64,000 nt of DNA, taken from Pycnopodia helianthoides. Its lineage: Eukaryota > Echinodermata > Asteroidea > Forcipulatida > Asteriidae. The notes under the pieces are model-generated. The model was not told the DNA's origin. It searched no databases and saw only the letters and a program-made list of their open reading frames with translations. The stretch covers positions 7,103,725-7,167,724 of the forward strand of contig CM063256.1 in assembly GCA_032158295.1 (NCBI GenBank), written 5' to 3'. Of the stretch, positions 1-13,329 are shown one piece after another. The position numbers were made by a program, and so were the translations under genes. How positions within the stretch are numbered: position 1 is the first letter of the stretch; every line of letters starts with the position of its first letter.

Positions 1-3000
1 TCGCCATATAGTGATTAACTAAGCTATCCAACACCACTAATTGTCTACGGGCTTTAAATCCATTGGCTGGGCCGTCAACTTCAAGTGTTTTCGCTTTTGC
101 TCAAAGCTCAAACCTCTTTGAATGTGCGACGTTGTTTTTCAAACAAGGGTTGACAAGCACAAGTTGTGGTTATAGATTTCTGCATCTGTATTCTTTTTGT
201 TGTCTGTTTCACCGACGCATTTATTAGTCTGGATCCGACGTGTGCCAGAACATTTCACACGCCGGAAGAACATTTTTATTGAAAATTATAGCCCACACTA
301 GACGAACAATCGAGCGATGGTTATTTGCCATTGGACCACAAAATAACTAGTATAGTCAAATTAATTTCCTAGCGGACATGCGCCCCGCACGGTGCTTGGT
401 TGTGGCAATTGATGACGCCCTAAAGTTTAACAAAGTTCCTTTCTGCTAGCACCACCGAGAGCACTCCAGCTGAACTGAAGAATATACAGTCAAAAAATTG
501 AAAAGGGAATTCGAAAATGTACATCTTTAATTTTCGGGTCTTTTCAGACGATCTGTCTGGAGTTTTGAACGGGACGATCAGATCATTGACAAAAAGTCCT
601 AACCTACTAATATTTGGGACATTTGTTTGGTCCTTGCACTTCCTCCTCAATTACCAACCAAACCAAATACACCTCTTCGTTTTGAAAGGTGTAAATAATA
701 GTTTACAATTTAAAACAAACTCTAAATTGCAAACTGTCTAAAGTTGCTAAAAATTTTGCCTGAAAAAGGGCAGAGTTTTTATGTCAGAATTTCATATTAT
801 GATCATGGGAAAAAGGTATCACTCTCGACTTGGTGTCGATTAGGTGAAGCATTTGATTTTAGTTTACGACATTACATCATAAAACTCAAAAATTGTACTT
901 TTTAACAGCATAAAGATACCATGTGGCCACATGTTGGACCATGTTTGGACTCTATCCCAAACAAGTTGGTCCATTATCATCACGAGTAGAGTACACCAGT
1001 CTATTAAAAAGTAATTGACCAATCGGTGGGAGTATAGATCTGGGTTTACCACTTGTTGCCTGTGCCGTAATACTCCTACAATTCAATGACTAGTCTATAA
1101 ATACAATCAGGACATTGGCCAATGAGTAAAGTGTATAGGACATGCAGTGATTTGAAGAGACTACGGATTGTACACACAGTGTACAAAGTTTTATAGTAGC
1201 GTTTGACAGGTATACCATCAGTCAGTACTAAACACGCCATCCAGTCAGTCGGCTTATGATGGGATTGTACGCACTGATACAGTAGTCTTGTCAATAGGAG
1301 TCGCGTGAAGTAACACCATTTAAAAACTTCCATCAATCTTCAAGGTGATAACCCCTTACAAGAATCTTTGAGGAAACTTCTATTCTCAGGAAAAGCCATT
1401 TTCATTTTCGAGGAGGGATTCGTCGCGGCGACTGTTGTGTGTTGCCCGTCCGCCAGAAAGTGTCGAAGCCTTGGACTCGTTTACGATCATCACTATATCA
1501 TGCGCACGTGGAGAGAAATTGAATTATTCTACATCTTCATAAGAGTTACTTTTCTTTGCTTAAGCGTCTGATTTCTTAACTAACCTGAAGAGGGGTAGAC
1601 AAGGAAGGAAATTGTCTATCTATTATCAACACGCAAATCTCACATAGCGTTGGATACACAAGACAGTATCGCCTACCAAACGCGTTTAATTTGGCGCCAA
1701 TATTCCTGTTTGGAAACACACCACCTGTTTGGAAAAAGTAGACAATTTTGGCGCGAAAACCAAGATAATAATTGCACTTGTCAGACGGAAGTCGGTGGGA
1801 GGAAAACGTATCTCACCTGCTTTGAAAAAAAGGCAAGTCAACCTGTAATGCATCGTCCGGATTCCTTGATTGTCAGGCTCGCGGATTGACATATTCCATA
1901 CTCAAGGAGGAGGCGCAAAAAGAAAGTTGACATTCCTCTCTACATTTTACACCCACGATATTAAGATTACGTAATTATATTTGTCAATGTGGTTTTCCCA
2001 GCCGTGTGTTTATGATTCATCGAGTGTGGACAATGACATTCGAATAATTCTCCTCAGTCGAGAAAAGAGATCTCGTTGAGGCGCTATAATCGACGACAAA
2101 TCATTCATGAAGTGAAAAGACCTTCAGGCTTTAATGGTTAATTGTTTTGGTGGCCATGAGGGTAAAGATGAATGATAACGTGTAAGTCACAATCCTCACT
2201 AACGCTGATAGCACCCTCTCAGGAGTACCTTAACATTCAGACGAGGATTACTGCAAGGAAAACAAGTTGCTATTCACAGAGATCAATAATGTTCTTGGAG
2301 GAATGGATGCAAGTTGATTTTCTTGCCACACACTGTGATATCAGAAGTATACTGGCTTAGGATTGCTAAGAAGAAAGTAACATTTTGTCGTGAGTGGAGT
2401 TAGGATCTCAACAAGGCTGCTAATCCATCTTTGATATCTGTTTTCATTTGAGATCATCCAGTTTGTCAACATACAGACTTTTAAACTCTGCACTCCTATG
2501 TGGGATGTCTTAGCATTACGTGATCAAGGCACACCCTGGCTTAAGGGAGGGAGGAAGTTTACACATCACATTGGTCACAAAAGAAGGTTGTTCGACGTAG
2601 CAGTGGAGTGGGAGAGTTGTCCCTATACGACGGGTTTACACATGTCATCACAATCGCGGTAGTGTATAGCTGGTGTCATTCGCACTTGACTGAACTTACT
2701 GTGCAGACATAAAGCCTGGATATTTTACTCACACTTTAACATTTTAAGATAATCTAATGATTAAATTCGAGCCTATATCGACAATTTTAACTGAAATGAT
2801 GATTAGATCTGCATTTGCATATTCATGATTTATGATGACATGGTTGCTAATCGTTATCTGTCTGTACGAGGATAAATAAGCAATGGACAGGAATTGAACA
2901 TCACGTTCGCTTTTTCCATTTTGTCTTCTAAAATCAATTCCAGAAATATTGTCAATGTAAATATTTGTATCCTTCATACAATGTTTACCCGACCTGGCGA

Positions 3001-3246
3001 ATAGTTGAGCATCTTGATGCAATTACACAAGTCTTGCTGATGGGCATTCCTAATCAATTTCAATCCCTAATTGATTGGATACGTACGGAGGACAGGTCCA
3101 TGATTCAAAGCTCCTTGAAATGATAAGAATCTCGAGTAAAAGACCGATCGACTTTTCCCCTCAGAGAAGTGACTCAGGTATACCCTCGATACGAGCAAAG
3201 TTGAACTGAAGAATTATTATTGTATATTATTCTTCCAAACCGAACA
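1..3246. other. 5' flank of the R-spondin gene, no gene seen
   Basis: Only short ORFs lacking splice-site support or recognisable protein character occur here, so I see no gene. The stretch should hold the promoter and 5' untranslated region of the R-spondin gene, but I cannot point to a TATA box or transcription start with confidence. Confidence 0.4.
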
Positions 3247-6200
3247 ATGGCTACTTTCGTCGATTGGGAGATTCTGCTTATGCTCTGCTTCAGTGTGATG
3301 CTGGTGGTTGTGGATTCAGGAGATACATGGCGAGTGAAAACAAAAGGTAAGACCTGTTTAATATCTTAATTTCTTTTTTGAGGTTTCAGTCAAGAATAAT
3401 GATTGTAATCTTACAATATGAACTAATGATGTTTCAAAAGGGAAAATCAAAAGGCCATTGTCAGTATCCTGATACTAAAATTGTATTTGAATAGTTATAT
3501 CAAAATTTGGACTTTGTGGAACATTACAGAATTCAAGAGATTCAACTTGAATCTCTGGAGTTTTGTAATGTTTTCAAGGTTCAAGTCTTACTTACATCAA
3601 TCTATACTTCAGGCTTAGCAAAAAAATAATTACCACATCAGTCAAACTATTACTGTTTTCAGCTACCCCCCTCAAAGCCCCCCCCCCCGCCGCTCTTTGC
3701 AGGTATTACCATACTTTCCAGTAGCCATGTTTAGTTTCGCGGAACATATTTTGATTACTTTTGCTTGTCGTTTTGTCGACCGTAAACCAGATAGTAAATT
3801 GCTCTGTAAATCAAGGAAACCAAAGCTTAACTTTGTGGCGGGAACCATTCAAGACATTTGCGGCTTACACTAGCTTCCAGTTGTGGCTAACCAGGCGAGC
3901 GATTTATGTACGCGTTGACCTCAGTTAAATCAAAACCGGCAATTCCTCAAGTGTAATAAGTCCATAATTAATATTGGGGGACTATCTTTATTCCTCAAGG
4001 AATACGCCAGTGAGGGATTGCCGATCTGGGCCCCACGGGCTTTGAGATGAAATTAAAGTTGACATGGTGGAACAGTTTGTTTAATTTCAACAACGTATCT
4101 TTTATTTGACCTTACATTAAAAACAAATAATGACAATGTGCAGAGGTTCTTTTTCTTATACATGAGTCAGAAGGACCTCTTTATGTTGAAAGACAATGAC
4201 CAGGTTTGAGCTCACACACAGCATGTATATTGTAACTTCTTTAATTATTAAAGACATCTTGTCAACCTTGTGTTCTTATAATTCCAAGCCACAATCGTTT
4301 TACTACGATGTTATTCCTATCGAGCGTTGGGTGGTCGTTGTTGTCTGTCGTTGTTGTTGGGTTGGTGGTGGTGGTGGTGTGTGTGTGTGTGTGGGGGGGG
4401 GGTATCCTTTAAGTTGTCAATAAAAAACACCGTTAAATCAAATTAACAGTATGTACATTCTACATAAAATGAAACAAGGGCCCAAGTTCGGTGGCTTGAG
4501 CATAAAACAGTGCTTTACAAATGCTGCTAATAACCCTTAAGCGGGGACCCCGTCAGAAAAAAGTACACACGGCATCCTACTTTGGCTGGTAAAACTTTTC
4601 TGGTAAGCAAAATTACTCTGTGCTTGTCTGGTATTTTGTGAAGCTCTGTAAAATCGGGCTCTGTTTTTTATTTAGTTCAAACTGAACAAGTGGTAGACAG
4701 GTGCTGATATTTTGGGTGTTTATCACCTGTGGTTGGACTAGGATTTGTGATCTGACATAAAACCGTCAGTCTAAACAGATTACAAACTACCTGTCGTTTA
4801 ATAACTCAAGTAATACGTTAACCTATTTGCGTGCAAAAAAGACGCCAACAGTCCGGTCGCAACGGATTGCGTATAGCCGTATCTCTGGAGATGTTCCATG
4901 ACTAATTCAACCTGTCATGTAAGTCTGAGGGATGGGGACAAAAAACACTCAGCCCCTGGGGGATCCCCACCATGTCTGTCGTCACAGGATGCGATCAGTC
5001 ACTTCTAACACAGAGCAAGGCTTCTACCAAGCAAAGGAGCATAGATCATGACGTCATTTTCACCATTTGGCCCCCTGGCATAATAGGAGACCGGACCGAT
5101 AGTAAATTACAGTACTCAATTTTAATCAATCTGGGGGTAAGGGTTTGCTAAGAATCGTGCAGACAAGATTATAATTTAGAATCATTGAAAAGGAGCATCA
5201 GGAAATCGTTTTCATCAATTCCCACGGGCAGATTCTGTCACTTTCAGATAGAGGGCGTGCTTCAAGATGTAGTCACACTCACCGGGCGAAGTGTTAATAA
5301 CTAATGTCTGATACAGAGTACTTTCACATAGAGGTTTAGTAAAGTTGAGAACACAAAGGGGCAATGTTTGGTTAGGGATGAGATCAATCGACTTTAATAA
5401 TATCCATGCATTGGCTACAATAATGTATATAAAGACCGCAAGTATTTATTGAGATACTAAAACAAGTGCACATTCTCATTAGATGATGTAGTTACAACTA
5501 GTATTATTAGTAAGACTACAATGCTGGAATTGTTATATTGATACATAGATACAGTTTTCACCAATGGATCGCAACAGAACATTGACAATTTTGGAAAAAA
5601 TGTTTTTTTGTTGTGAGAGAGAATCGCATCTTGGGCATTTAAATATTTTTCACCTATGTGATGAATACCATTTCAACAGATCTATAAGTCGGATGTAACA
5701 ACCAAACCAATATCAGGTTTTGATCTCCATAATAACATTTTCGTTTTCCGAACCCAGTCTTCTAAGAGGAAATACTCCCTTCTAAGACCAATTTTATTTT
5801 TAGCAACCTTCATACTTTCACACCAGTCTGTCAATAATTTAGTAATGTCTAGATTATCTTTAAAACCCATGTGAGCCGTTTTGATAACAGCCAGCGATTA
5901 TTAAAAGACCTTTCCAAAGTGACATTTTCCTATAAAAATCTTTCATCTTAAATTAGTTTGAATCTCAGAGCTTGTCATTAATGGAAATGTTTGTAAAGAC
6001 TCTCCGAGAAGAAAATTGTCTGAAAATTATGAAAAGTTGGCAAGTTTTCATGGCAATTTCATTTCAGTAAATCATCCGTAGCAGGTGCATGGCTCCGTGT
6101 ACTTCCATTCGATTTAGAAAACGGCAATGTTACTCATTATCGGGATTAAGAGCTTCCTCCATAACGGCGAGGTGTGACAGGTGTAGGGCTCCTGCAATCA

Positions 6201-9200
6201 AAGAAATCCAACAGACACATCGGCCGTCTTGGGGGAGATATCACAAAACTGCTAAGCAGCAATAACAAACCGTTCTGATTGCATACTATTGTGTACATCA
6301 TTTAATTATTTAAAGCTGGTAGTTTGCTTCTACTTATCAAAACAATCTATGCTTAGCACCCCTTTACAATCGGGTTCCGATGGTGCTTACTCAACTTTCA
6401 ATCAGACTTGATATGGAAATAATTGTTGACAGAAGCGTAATCTGTATAGGTCGGGCACTGAACCTCTGGTCGAAATATTGAATGTTCGCGTTCAATTTAA
6501 GAAAAACGCAGTGACAAACCCGTGTGGGGTCAGGCATAAGGGATGATACACGTGGAATATGCTCTCCGATTCTCCTTGATCCACAGTCCACTCAAGGTGA
6601 CCCAATACATAGGCCAAGCACTAGACTTGTAGACAAGTCGATAAATGTTTGTCGCGGTGATAGCGTTCCGACTCTCTCCGCGAGTCTCGCGACACTGGCG
6701 ATGTTCTCGCGAGACTGCTGGCATCCGCGAGCCTACTGCTCTCGCGGGAGCGTAGTCGTGAGAGCAGTAGCCTCGTGCGGAGCAGCAGTCTCTCAAGATA
6801 GTTGCAACAGAGCCGTTTCGCTATCACCGCGTCAGACATTTAACGACTTGTCCACAAGTCTAGCCAAGCATCGGTATTTTAATATACTCTTTTAGTACAA
6901 AATAATTTTTGTTTTTTTCGAGGGTGGGCTCTTCATAGGTCAGCTTGCATCCCCTTACAGCAATAAATTAACCTTGGGCTCAGCAAAAACTCATCCATTT
7001 TTATACCCTTTGCAAACTTGACTTCTCCCTTGTGCACCCCTTTCGCCACCCTTGATCCCCTGTCCTCCTTCTCACCCCCTTGCCTTATTTTCTAGTACAC
7101 CCATCCTCAATCTGTCTTAAGTTTTTCTCAGTTTTGGAGCTATGGGAGTGTGATTCAAATGCACATCAGACATGTATAGGGGCACCATAGAGTCCCCTGT
7201 CTAAGCTAATGTTTGCCCTTGCAGGATATCATGCTTAATGTACTTTCCTGTTTACCATATCAAATTTATGAGTCCAAAGGAACTGTGCCAGCTCAAAATT
7301 GATGTGATGAAGGGAAATGGAAAATCAATCAACTTTAACCAATAATATGTTTGTACCAATTATGTGTATATAATATATGTCAATATAGAGTTACAATCCC
7401 CCCAGCCTCGAACTGTTTTCTTTTTCACTGGGACATCAGATAATCATGGATGAAGGGCCATGTTTCGTTCCTCTGTGATGTCTTATGTTCCCTTTAAAGG
7501 GGGTGGGCGGTGGTTAACTGCTATGAACCGCCCAGTTTTAAACAACCATGTTTAATACTTGAAGGAATTTTTTTCTTCAAATTATTTGTTTTGAATTATA
7601 ACTTGTTTCATCTTTCTCCGTGCCACAGCTTGTCCACAAGGGTGTAATTCATGCACAATGTTCAACGGGTGCGTCACTTGCAAGCCACGCTACCTACTCC
7701 TCCTTCATCGTAGTGGAATGAAACAAATGGGATACTGTAGACACACGTGCCCTCCTGGCTACTACGCGAGTACGATGTCTGACATTAACAGGTGTTCAAG
7801 TAAGTGATTGAGAGGTGGATTTAGGTCTAGAGAGGGGGGGGGGTGGGGTAGAGGCAACAGCAACACCCCATTTCTTTTACCTTTTTAAGAGCACATCTCC
7901 CCCAATGTTAAAGGAACATTACATAATTGGTAAGAAAAAACTTGTAAAATATACTTGTTGATCACAGATTTACATCAAACTTACACGGTCTAATGGTGAT
8001 GATAGTAGAAAACATCCCTTGAAATATTTCTGTCTGAAACGCCATATTTGATGAGAAATGAATAAACTAATTTTCCGATTGGAGTTTATCGCTCAGTGAG
8101 CGTTTTATTCATCTTTTGAATCTATATGATTTCATGCAAATGTGTGATCGGTTTTTCACTATTTTCTCGTGACCCAGATGGCCGATCGATCTCAAACTTC
8201 CACAGGTTTGTCAGTTTATGTATATGGTGGATTACATAAAGTGCTTACACTGAAAGCGACTGTTTTGTTAGCAAAACCAATTCTGTAATGTTCCTTTAAG
8301 TGCAATTAAAACATGTTTTACTCTTACTTTACTATCTTGGTAAAACGCTGCGGTTTTAAGTGAAGGTAATTATCTATTACAACAACATCTAAAAACCGTT
8401 AAGAATGTTGACCTTGACTAAATGATTGTTTCAACTGAATTAAAGTTTTCTTGGAAACTTAGCTGATGACAGCTCGTTCAAATTGTAATTTATACAAGCA
8501 GATGAAGTGCGCTGGAACGACGGCGACAGACATTATTATGATAACAGGATGTAGAGGGCGGTATTTAAGTCACCAGCAATTACACAGTCACCATTCTAAG
8601 TCACCTCTGTTGTCTGGTTTGGGTTTTTAAAACAGTACAGACGATATGTGGCCACACAAAGCCCATGCCAGATGCCACTGAAGATATGCCTATACATGTA
8701 CAGTGCAGCATATAAAATGGTTAAGGAAAAGATTACCAACACTCAAATTGATTTCTGATGGCGACAACAAAACCTACTATTAATTATTATAAAGACAGGT
8801 GCAATAACATCCAGTTTGGCAACAATAATGCCAGCTGCGACGAATACCTTGCTGCCGTCACAACTTGTATGGGGCTGGAAGTAAACAAAATAATAATTAT
8901 ATTCAAAAGAAAATTAGTAAATGGAACGACCCTTTTGGTTCAGCGAGAGTCTGAAGCTTTGACCCCCATAGTGCAGTCAGGGAACGTGACTTAACAAAAT
9001 AAAGATGGTGGTTGCAGGATGGATTAAAGGTTCTATCATTCACCATAATGGACTACATTTGAACATAAATAAAGTCACTTGTGAAAGATCGGTGACTTGA
9101 GGTATTTCTCGTACGAAACTCAATGACTTAGATATTCGCTCATCAGTCTTCAAAAGTGAATCTAAAGTTGTTGATGCATACATGGAGAATCTTTAATTAG

Positions 9201-11180
9201 AAATGAACTTCACACAATTAATGTTTGCCCCTTTTCACTTCTCTTTGTAAATGGGTGAACAAACTGAACAGTCTTAAGTACTATAGTAATACAAATTTCT
9301 CCTCCCCAGCACGAAAAAACGAAAACAAAACTCATCAACAACAAAAACAACAACATAAACCAACAAAATAAATAATGTTCTTTTACTATTCCTCATATAT
9401 TTAGAATGCAGAGTGGAGAACTGCGAGTCTTGCCACAGCCGAACTTTTTGTTCCAACTGCCAGTCACCGTTCTTCGGGTACAACGGGAAATGTTACGCAC
9501 AGTGCCCCGAGGGCACATGGGCAGACAGAAAGAGCGGGCACTGCATCGACACAGGTACAGAGAAAAAGAACTTAATATGAACCAGTTCAGTCGGAGATAA
9601 GTCATGTCGTTACCATAGTGATAAAATCGACCATTTTGACCCGTGCATTCTACTCTCTCAATTTTTGTGCTCAAACTGTAGCTGCAGACACTTGAAAATC
9701 GCGCACGGGGCAAATTTTATGGGCACTTTAAACAAGTCTTTATTTGAACTTGTGCTTTCTAGACTTTTCTCTCGAATGGCCTGTTTTTGAAACAAGAATA
9801 CTGAAATTAAAAAATGAGACTGGAAGCGTTTGTTACTTCGTTTTTTTAAGGAACTTTCACCCAGGCTATAGATAGACTCGGCATAACAAGCTAAAGTCGA
9901 GCTGTGAAGTCAGTGATGACGTAGACGGCTGTCAGGTGAATTGCTCCACAAGAAGAGGGAGTGCAGCAAGACCTAGCCCACCTGTTGGGCTGAAGTATGG
10001 CTCTCTTTTAACATCAGCCTTATCATAGTCGCATTATGATAAAACCGATGTAAAAAGAGAGCCATATAACAGCCCAACAAGGAGGGCTAAGCAAGAACCA
10101 TTACCCATGTTACTGAAAGGGGCCGTCTCAATGAAATTGAGGTCTCACTTTGACTGAAACAGAATAATTAATGGTTAACTCTAAAATGTGCAGAACTTTC
10201 GGCAGATTTTGAATTCTACTTTCGATATGTAACCCGGATTTCATACAAGTTACTTACACCTCATTAAATCCAATTGGAACTAGAGAGTGGAAATGAAATT
10301 ACTCTTCCTGTCAATGAGATATTATAGATTCCTTTAAAATGACCTATGGATAAAACTGAATACTCGCCTTTCTCTTACAGTCAATTGCATAGTGACCGAA
10401 TGGGGTAGCTGGACTGCTTGTCAGAAAAACGGCGCCCTCTGTGGCTACAAATGGGGAGAGGAATCTCGAATGAGGGGAATCATAACTCCACCCTCACCGG
10501 GAGGGGACACTTGTCCCGAGCTCTTAGAGACCAGACAGTGCCGGATGTTGCAAAGATATTGTCAAGGTAAGCAATAATATTATGCAAATAGTTTTGAACA
10601 GTCCCTAAAAGACATGGCTATAAGATAGAGAGAAATAAGGAGAAGATTTCAGTGGGTTGAAATCATCGTCAATGAGACCTGTGGGAAGTCGCCGGATTCC
10701 CTGTATAATGTCAGTCCTGTTGAACATAGAATCATTTAAAAGTCCACACTCTGTCCACTATCACAGTTTACGTTTGCTTGTTTTGCATTTGAGGCTCAAA
10801 AGAATGGCCTCGTAGCAGACAGTGTCGCCTATAAACTTACTACCTTCACCTCGGACTGAAGTGGCCAATATTCTTGATCTCAAATCAAACTGTACAATAA
10901 CATGAATATAGGCCTCATAAGTAACTTTACTGTTTTAATGATTTACTCAATAGAAGATGACCCTATCACTGACGCGACGACAGCAGTTCAAGATAAAAAA
11001 GACAGAGAAAGCTCGAGAAGAAAGTCCGGACGACGAAAATCGCGCAAAAGAAGTCGAAATCGCAAAACACGAACACGGACTCGCCCAAAGAGTGATCGCG
11101 AAAGGGACCCATCGAGATCAAGAAACAATGAGAAACAATCTCGCGATACATCGCGAGATCTTCCAGCGGATATTGCGTGA
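3247..11180 (+). CDS. RSPO: R-spondin, secreted Wnt-signalling agonist (5 coding exons)
   Basis: Coding exons are 3247-3346, 7629-7799, 9405-9554, 10381-10566 and 10954-11180. All four introns are phase 1 with GT-AG ends, and the joined frame gives 277 residues, inside the usual 230-290 range. Exon 1 encodes a signal peptide (hydrophobic LLMLCFSVMLVVV). Exon 2 is furin-like repeat 1 (CPQGCNSC, NGCVTCKPR, HRSGMKQMG, CPPGYY). Exon 3 is furin-like repeat 2 (CESCHSRTFCSNC, GKCYAQCPEGT). Exon 4 is a thrombospondin type 1 domain (TEWGSWTACQ, CGYKWGEESR). Exon 5 is the Arg/Lys/Ser-rich basic tail expected to bind heparan sulfate. One module per exon is the family layout. R-spondins bind LGR4-6 and the ZNRF3/RNF43 ubiquitin ligases and so stabilise Frizzled. 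The Arg and Gln that contact ZNRF3/RNF43 are kept; one of two LGR-contact Phe residues is His. Which vertebrate paralogue is closest is not resolved. Confidence 0.95.
6621..6863. mobile_element. Foldback MITE with 7-bp target-site duplication
   Basis: The ends form an inverted repeat of about 45 bp: CTAGACTTGTAGACAAGTCG at the left is mirrored by the right end finishing GTCTAG, with few mismatches. CCAAGCA directly flanks both sides (6614-6620 and 6864-6870). The interior is CpG-rich with several TCTCGCGAGA-like palindromes. There is no coding capacity. It sits in intron 1 of the R-spondin gene. Confidence 0.85.
7909..8299. mobile_element. MITE, TAAAGGAACATTACA family, copy 1
   Basis: This element of about 390 bp has terminal inverted repeats (TAAAGGAACATTACATAATT at the left, AATTCTGTAATGTTCCTTTA at the right). 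A near-identical full-length copy lies at 59660-60051. It is non-coding and lies in R-spondin intron 2. Confidence 0.85.
9974..10089. mobile_element. Short foldback MITE with target-site duplication
   Basis: Almost the whole element is a hairpin. TAGCCCACCTGTTGGGCTG, TATGGCTCTCTTTT, ACATC and TTATCATA on the left are mirrored on the right, with a loop near 10030. It is flanked by AGCAAGACC (9965-9973) and AGCAAGAACC (10090-10099), which look like a 9-bp duplication with one later insertion. It lies in R-spondin intron 3. Confidence 0.8.
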
Positions 11181-13139
11181 ATGTTGAGAGGATCCTCTGT
11201 GGATTGAACACGAGAGGGCGCTTTTCTCACTGTCGCCTTATGAGGAGCTCGTCGAAGATCTTTTTGTAAAGCTCTTATTGTTAAAATAAGGCAACTCATC
11301 TCTGTCAACGTTGAATAACCTTCCACTCAATTAACGAGAATGATCTTACGAAAGGCAGTGCTTTTAAAGAGAAAGGCAGTGTTTTTTTAAACATTGTTTT
11401 AAAAAGAAACATTGTGTTTGTTTTGCCTCGTTCTGCAGCACAATTTGAGAACCATTTTGTGTGTTTTTGCAAAGTCTCAAATCCTACATGATATCAATAT
11501 TGATAATGAAAGAGTGAAACGAGAACAGAACCACGCAAGATGCCGATTCAAATAGTTTACTCCCATCATCGAAAAATATGCAGATTCCTCGTCAAAATTC
11601 CACTTGTCAGACAATGGACTATTTCATTAAAATGATGGGTATGTGCCATCTTTGATCTTTAAGCCCCTTGATTTAGCTATTATGTTTTGATAAAATTATA
11701 TGGTGTATTGATTGAAGATCGGAGAAGGGAATGAATTCCAACTTTACACCATTCCTTTAAAAGTAAAACTTGAACTTTAGATTTCACTTTCAATTTGAAT
11801 CTTTAGCTTTTATTTGAGTTCTAGCTTTGAGATGTTGAACAGGATTTGTCTATCCTAGAAAAATCGGATACAAATAAACGTTTGTAAATTTGTGTAACAT
11901 GCAAAATAACCGAGCCGAGAGATTCTTTAAAAATATGCACACTGTTTCCATGGCTACCAGAATGCATACATGGGACGTTTGACCACTTGTTCACGACATC
12001 ATGATGACGTGTAATTATTTTTTGAATAACTGAGCTCGATATTTATTACTTGAGGTTAGTATACCATAAGAATTATTTTGTTAGCATCGGTATTATGATT
12101 TTGTTTTTTAAATAAACTTCTCTTTTGAAATAAACCCTTTCTGAGGTTGACAAACTTGCTGTATTTGTGTTAATTTATGCAGACAGTGACAGAAGGTGAT
12201 TCCTACACAGCAATCAGTTCTCATTGGATTGCTGAGGACTAATGCCTACTGGGATTGTTACCCTTCGATGTTAAATCATGCTTAATCAATTCACGTCAAT
12301 AACCGTCACGTTTAGTTGCATATATGTGATTAATACAATGAAAAGAGGGAGAGAGGCCAGACTTTTTTTCATTTCAAAACCTCAATCTGGTGACATTTAG
12401 CTCTATAGAAAGACATGTTTAAAAACTCTTCCATGTCCATAGAGAATCGTCACCCAGATGGAAAGAGTCAACAAAATTCAAAATCCCCATTAAACAACAG
12501 AAGTGTGATTCAAAATAAAGTAACGGCCTGGTGTTATAGAAAGGTTTATTGCATGCGTTCGCACGACTATCCTTAAAACAATGCTTCCATCAAATACTAA
12601 TTTAAAACTTACAGGCAGAGATTGGGTACAGGTGCCAGTATACCCACCTTCAATTGCTCTTTACCCCGCTCCCCTTCATACCTAATGATTTTTTGTACCA
12701 GGCGAAAACCAATTGTCAGAATGTCTTTATTCCCCTTGTGAGGGAAATTCAATGGACATATTTCTTAAGGAAATAATGCCTAGCAATCAATTAGTACCAA
12801 TTTGAGGACCAGGGTTGTTTGTAAGTGGTAGTTTTTTTCCCAACAACTGTTTCATGTATTGAAATAAACTGGGGTAAAAGATGAGCAGACCCGAATCCTG
12901 CTGCTCTCTAACAACAATTCTGTTCGAAGAAAGATTTGCTTATGTTTACATATTGAGAACAAAATTAAAGTCGCCCATCTTTGCAGGTAATTTTTGGGAT
13001 AAAGCATCTGGGAATATAAAACAAAATACTGTCTTTGTTAAAAACAAAAGTTCCTCTGCTGTTACGTTCATACTTTAATTAAAGATAATGTTAAATGTAT
13101 TGTATACGGAAGTTCCAAGGGTCCCTTCTTCTTTTAAAA

Positions 13140-13235
13140 TCAACATTTAAGTTAGACAGGACTCGAACCCACGACCGTTCGTTAGCAAGTTGTGATGTGT
13201 GTTCCTCCCTAACCAGTTTCTCAAGGAAGTCAGAA
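13140..13235 (-). repeat. tRNA-derived (SINE-like) fragment
   Basis: Read on the minus strand there is an excellent RNA polymerase III B box, GGTTCGAGTCC, preceded by a T-arm-like GTCGTG. The A-box region (CTGGTTAGGGAGG) is degenerate. No full cloverleaf can be folded, so this is a relic and not a tRNA gene. Confidence 0.4.
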
Positions 13236-13329
13236 TGTTGTCATTTCCAGATCAATCTGAATTTTCATATAAGTATAGAACATTTTGACAGTGGCATAAC
13301 CGTGGGGCAGAGGCCCTGTCGAGCCAGGT

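Noticed and set aside
10957..11326. Alternative frames over the R-spondin last exon
   Set aside because: The exon joins exon 4 in one phase only, and that frame gives the expected basic tail. The others are shadows of Arg-rich codons.
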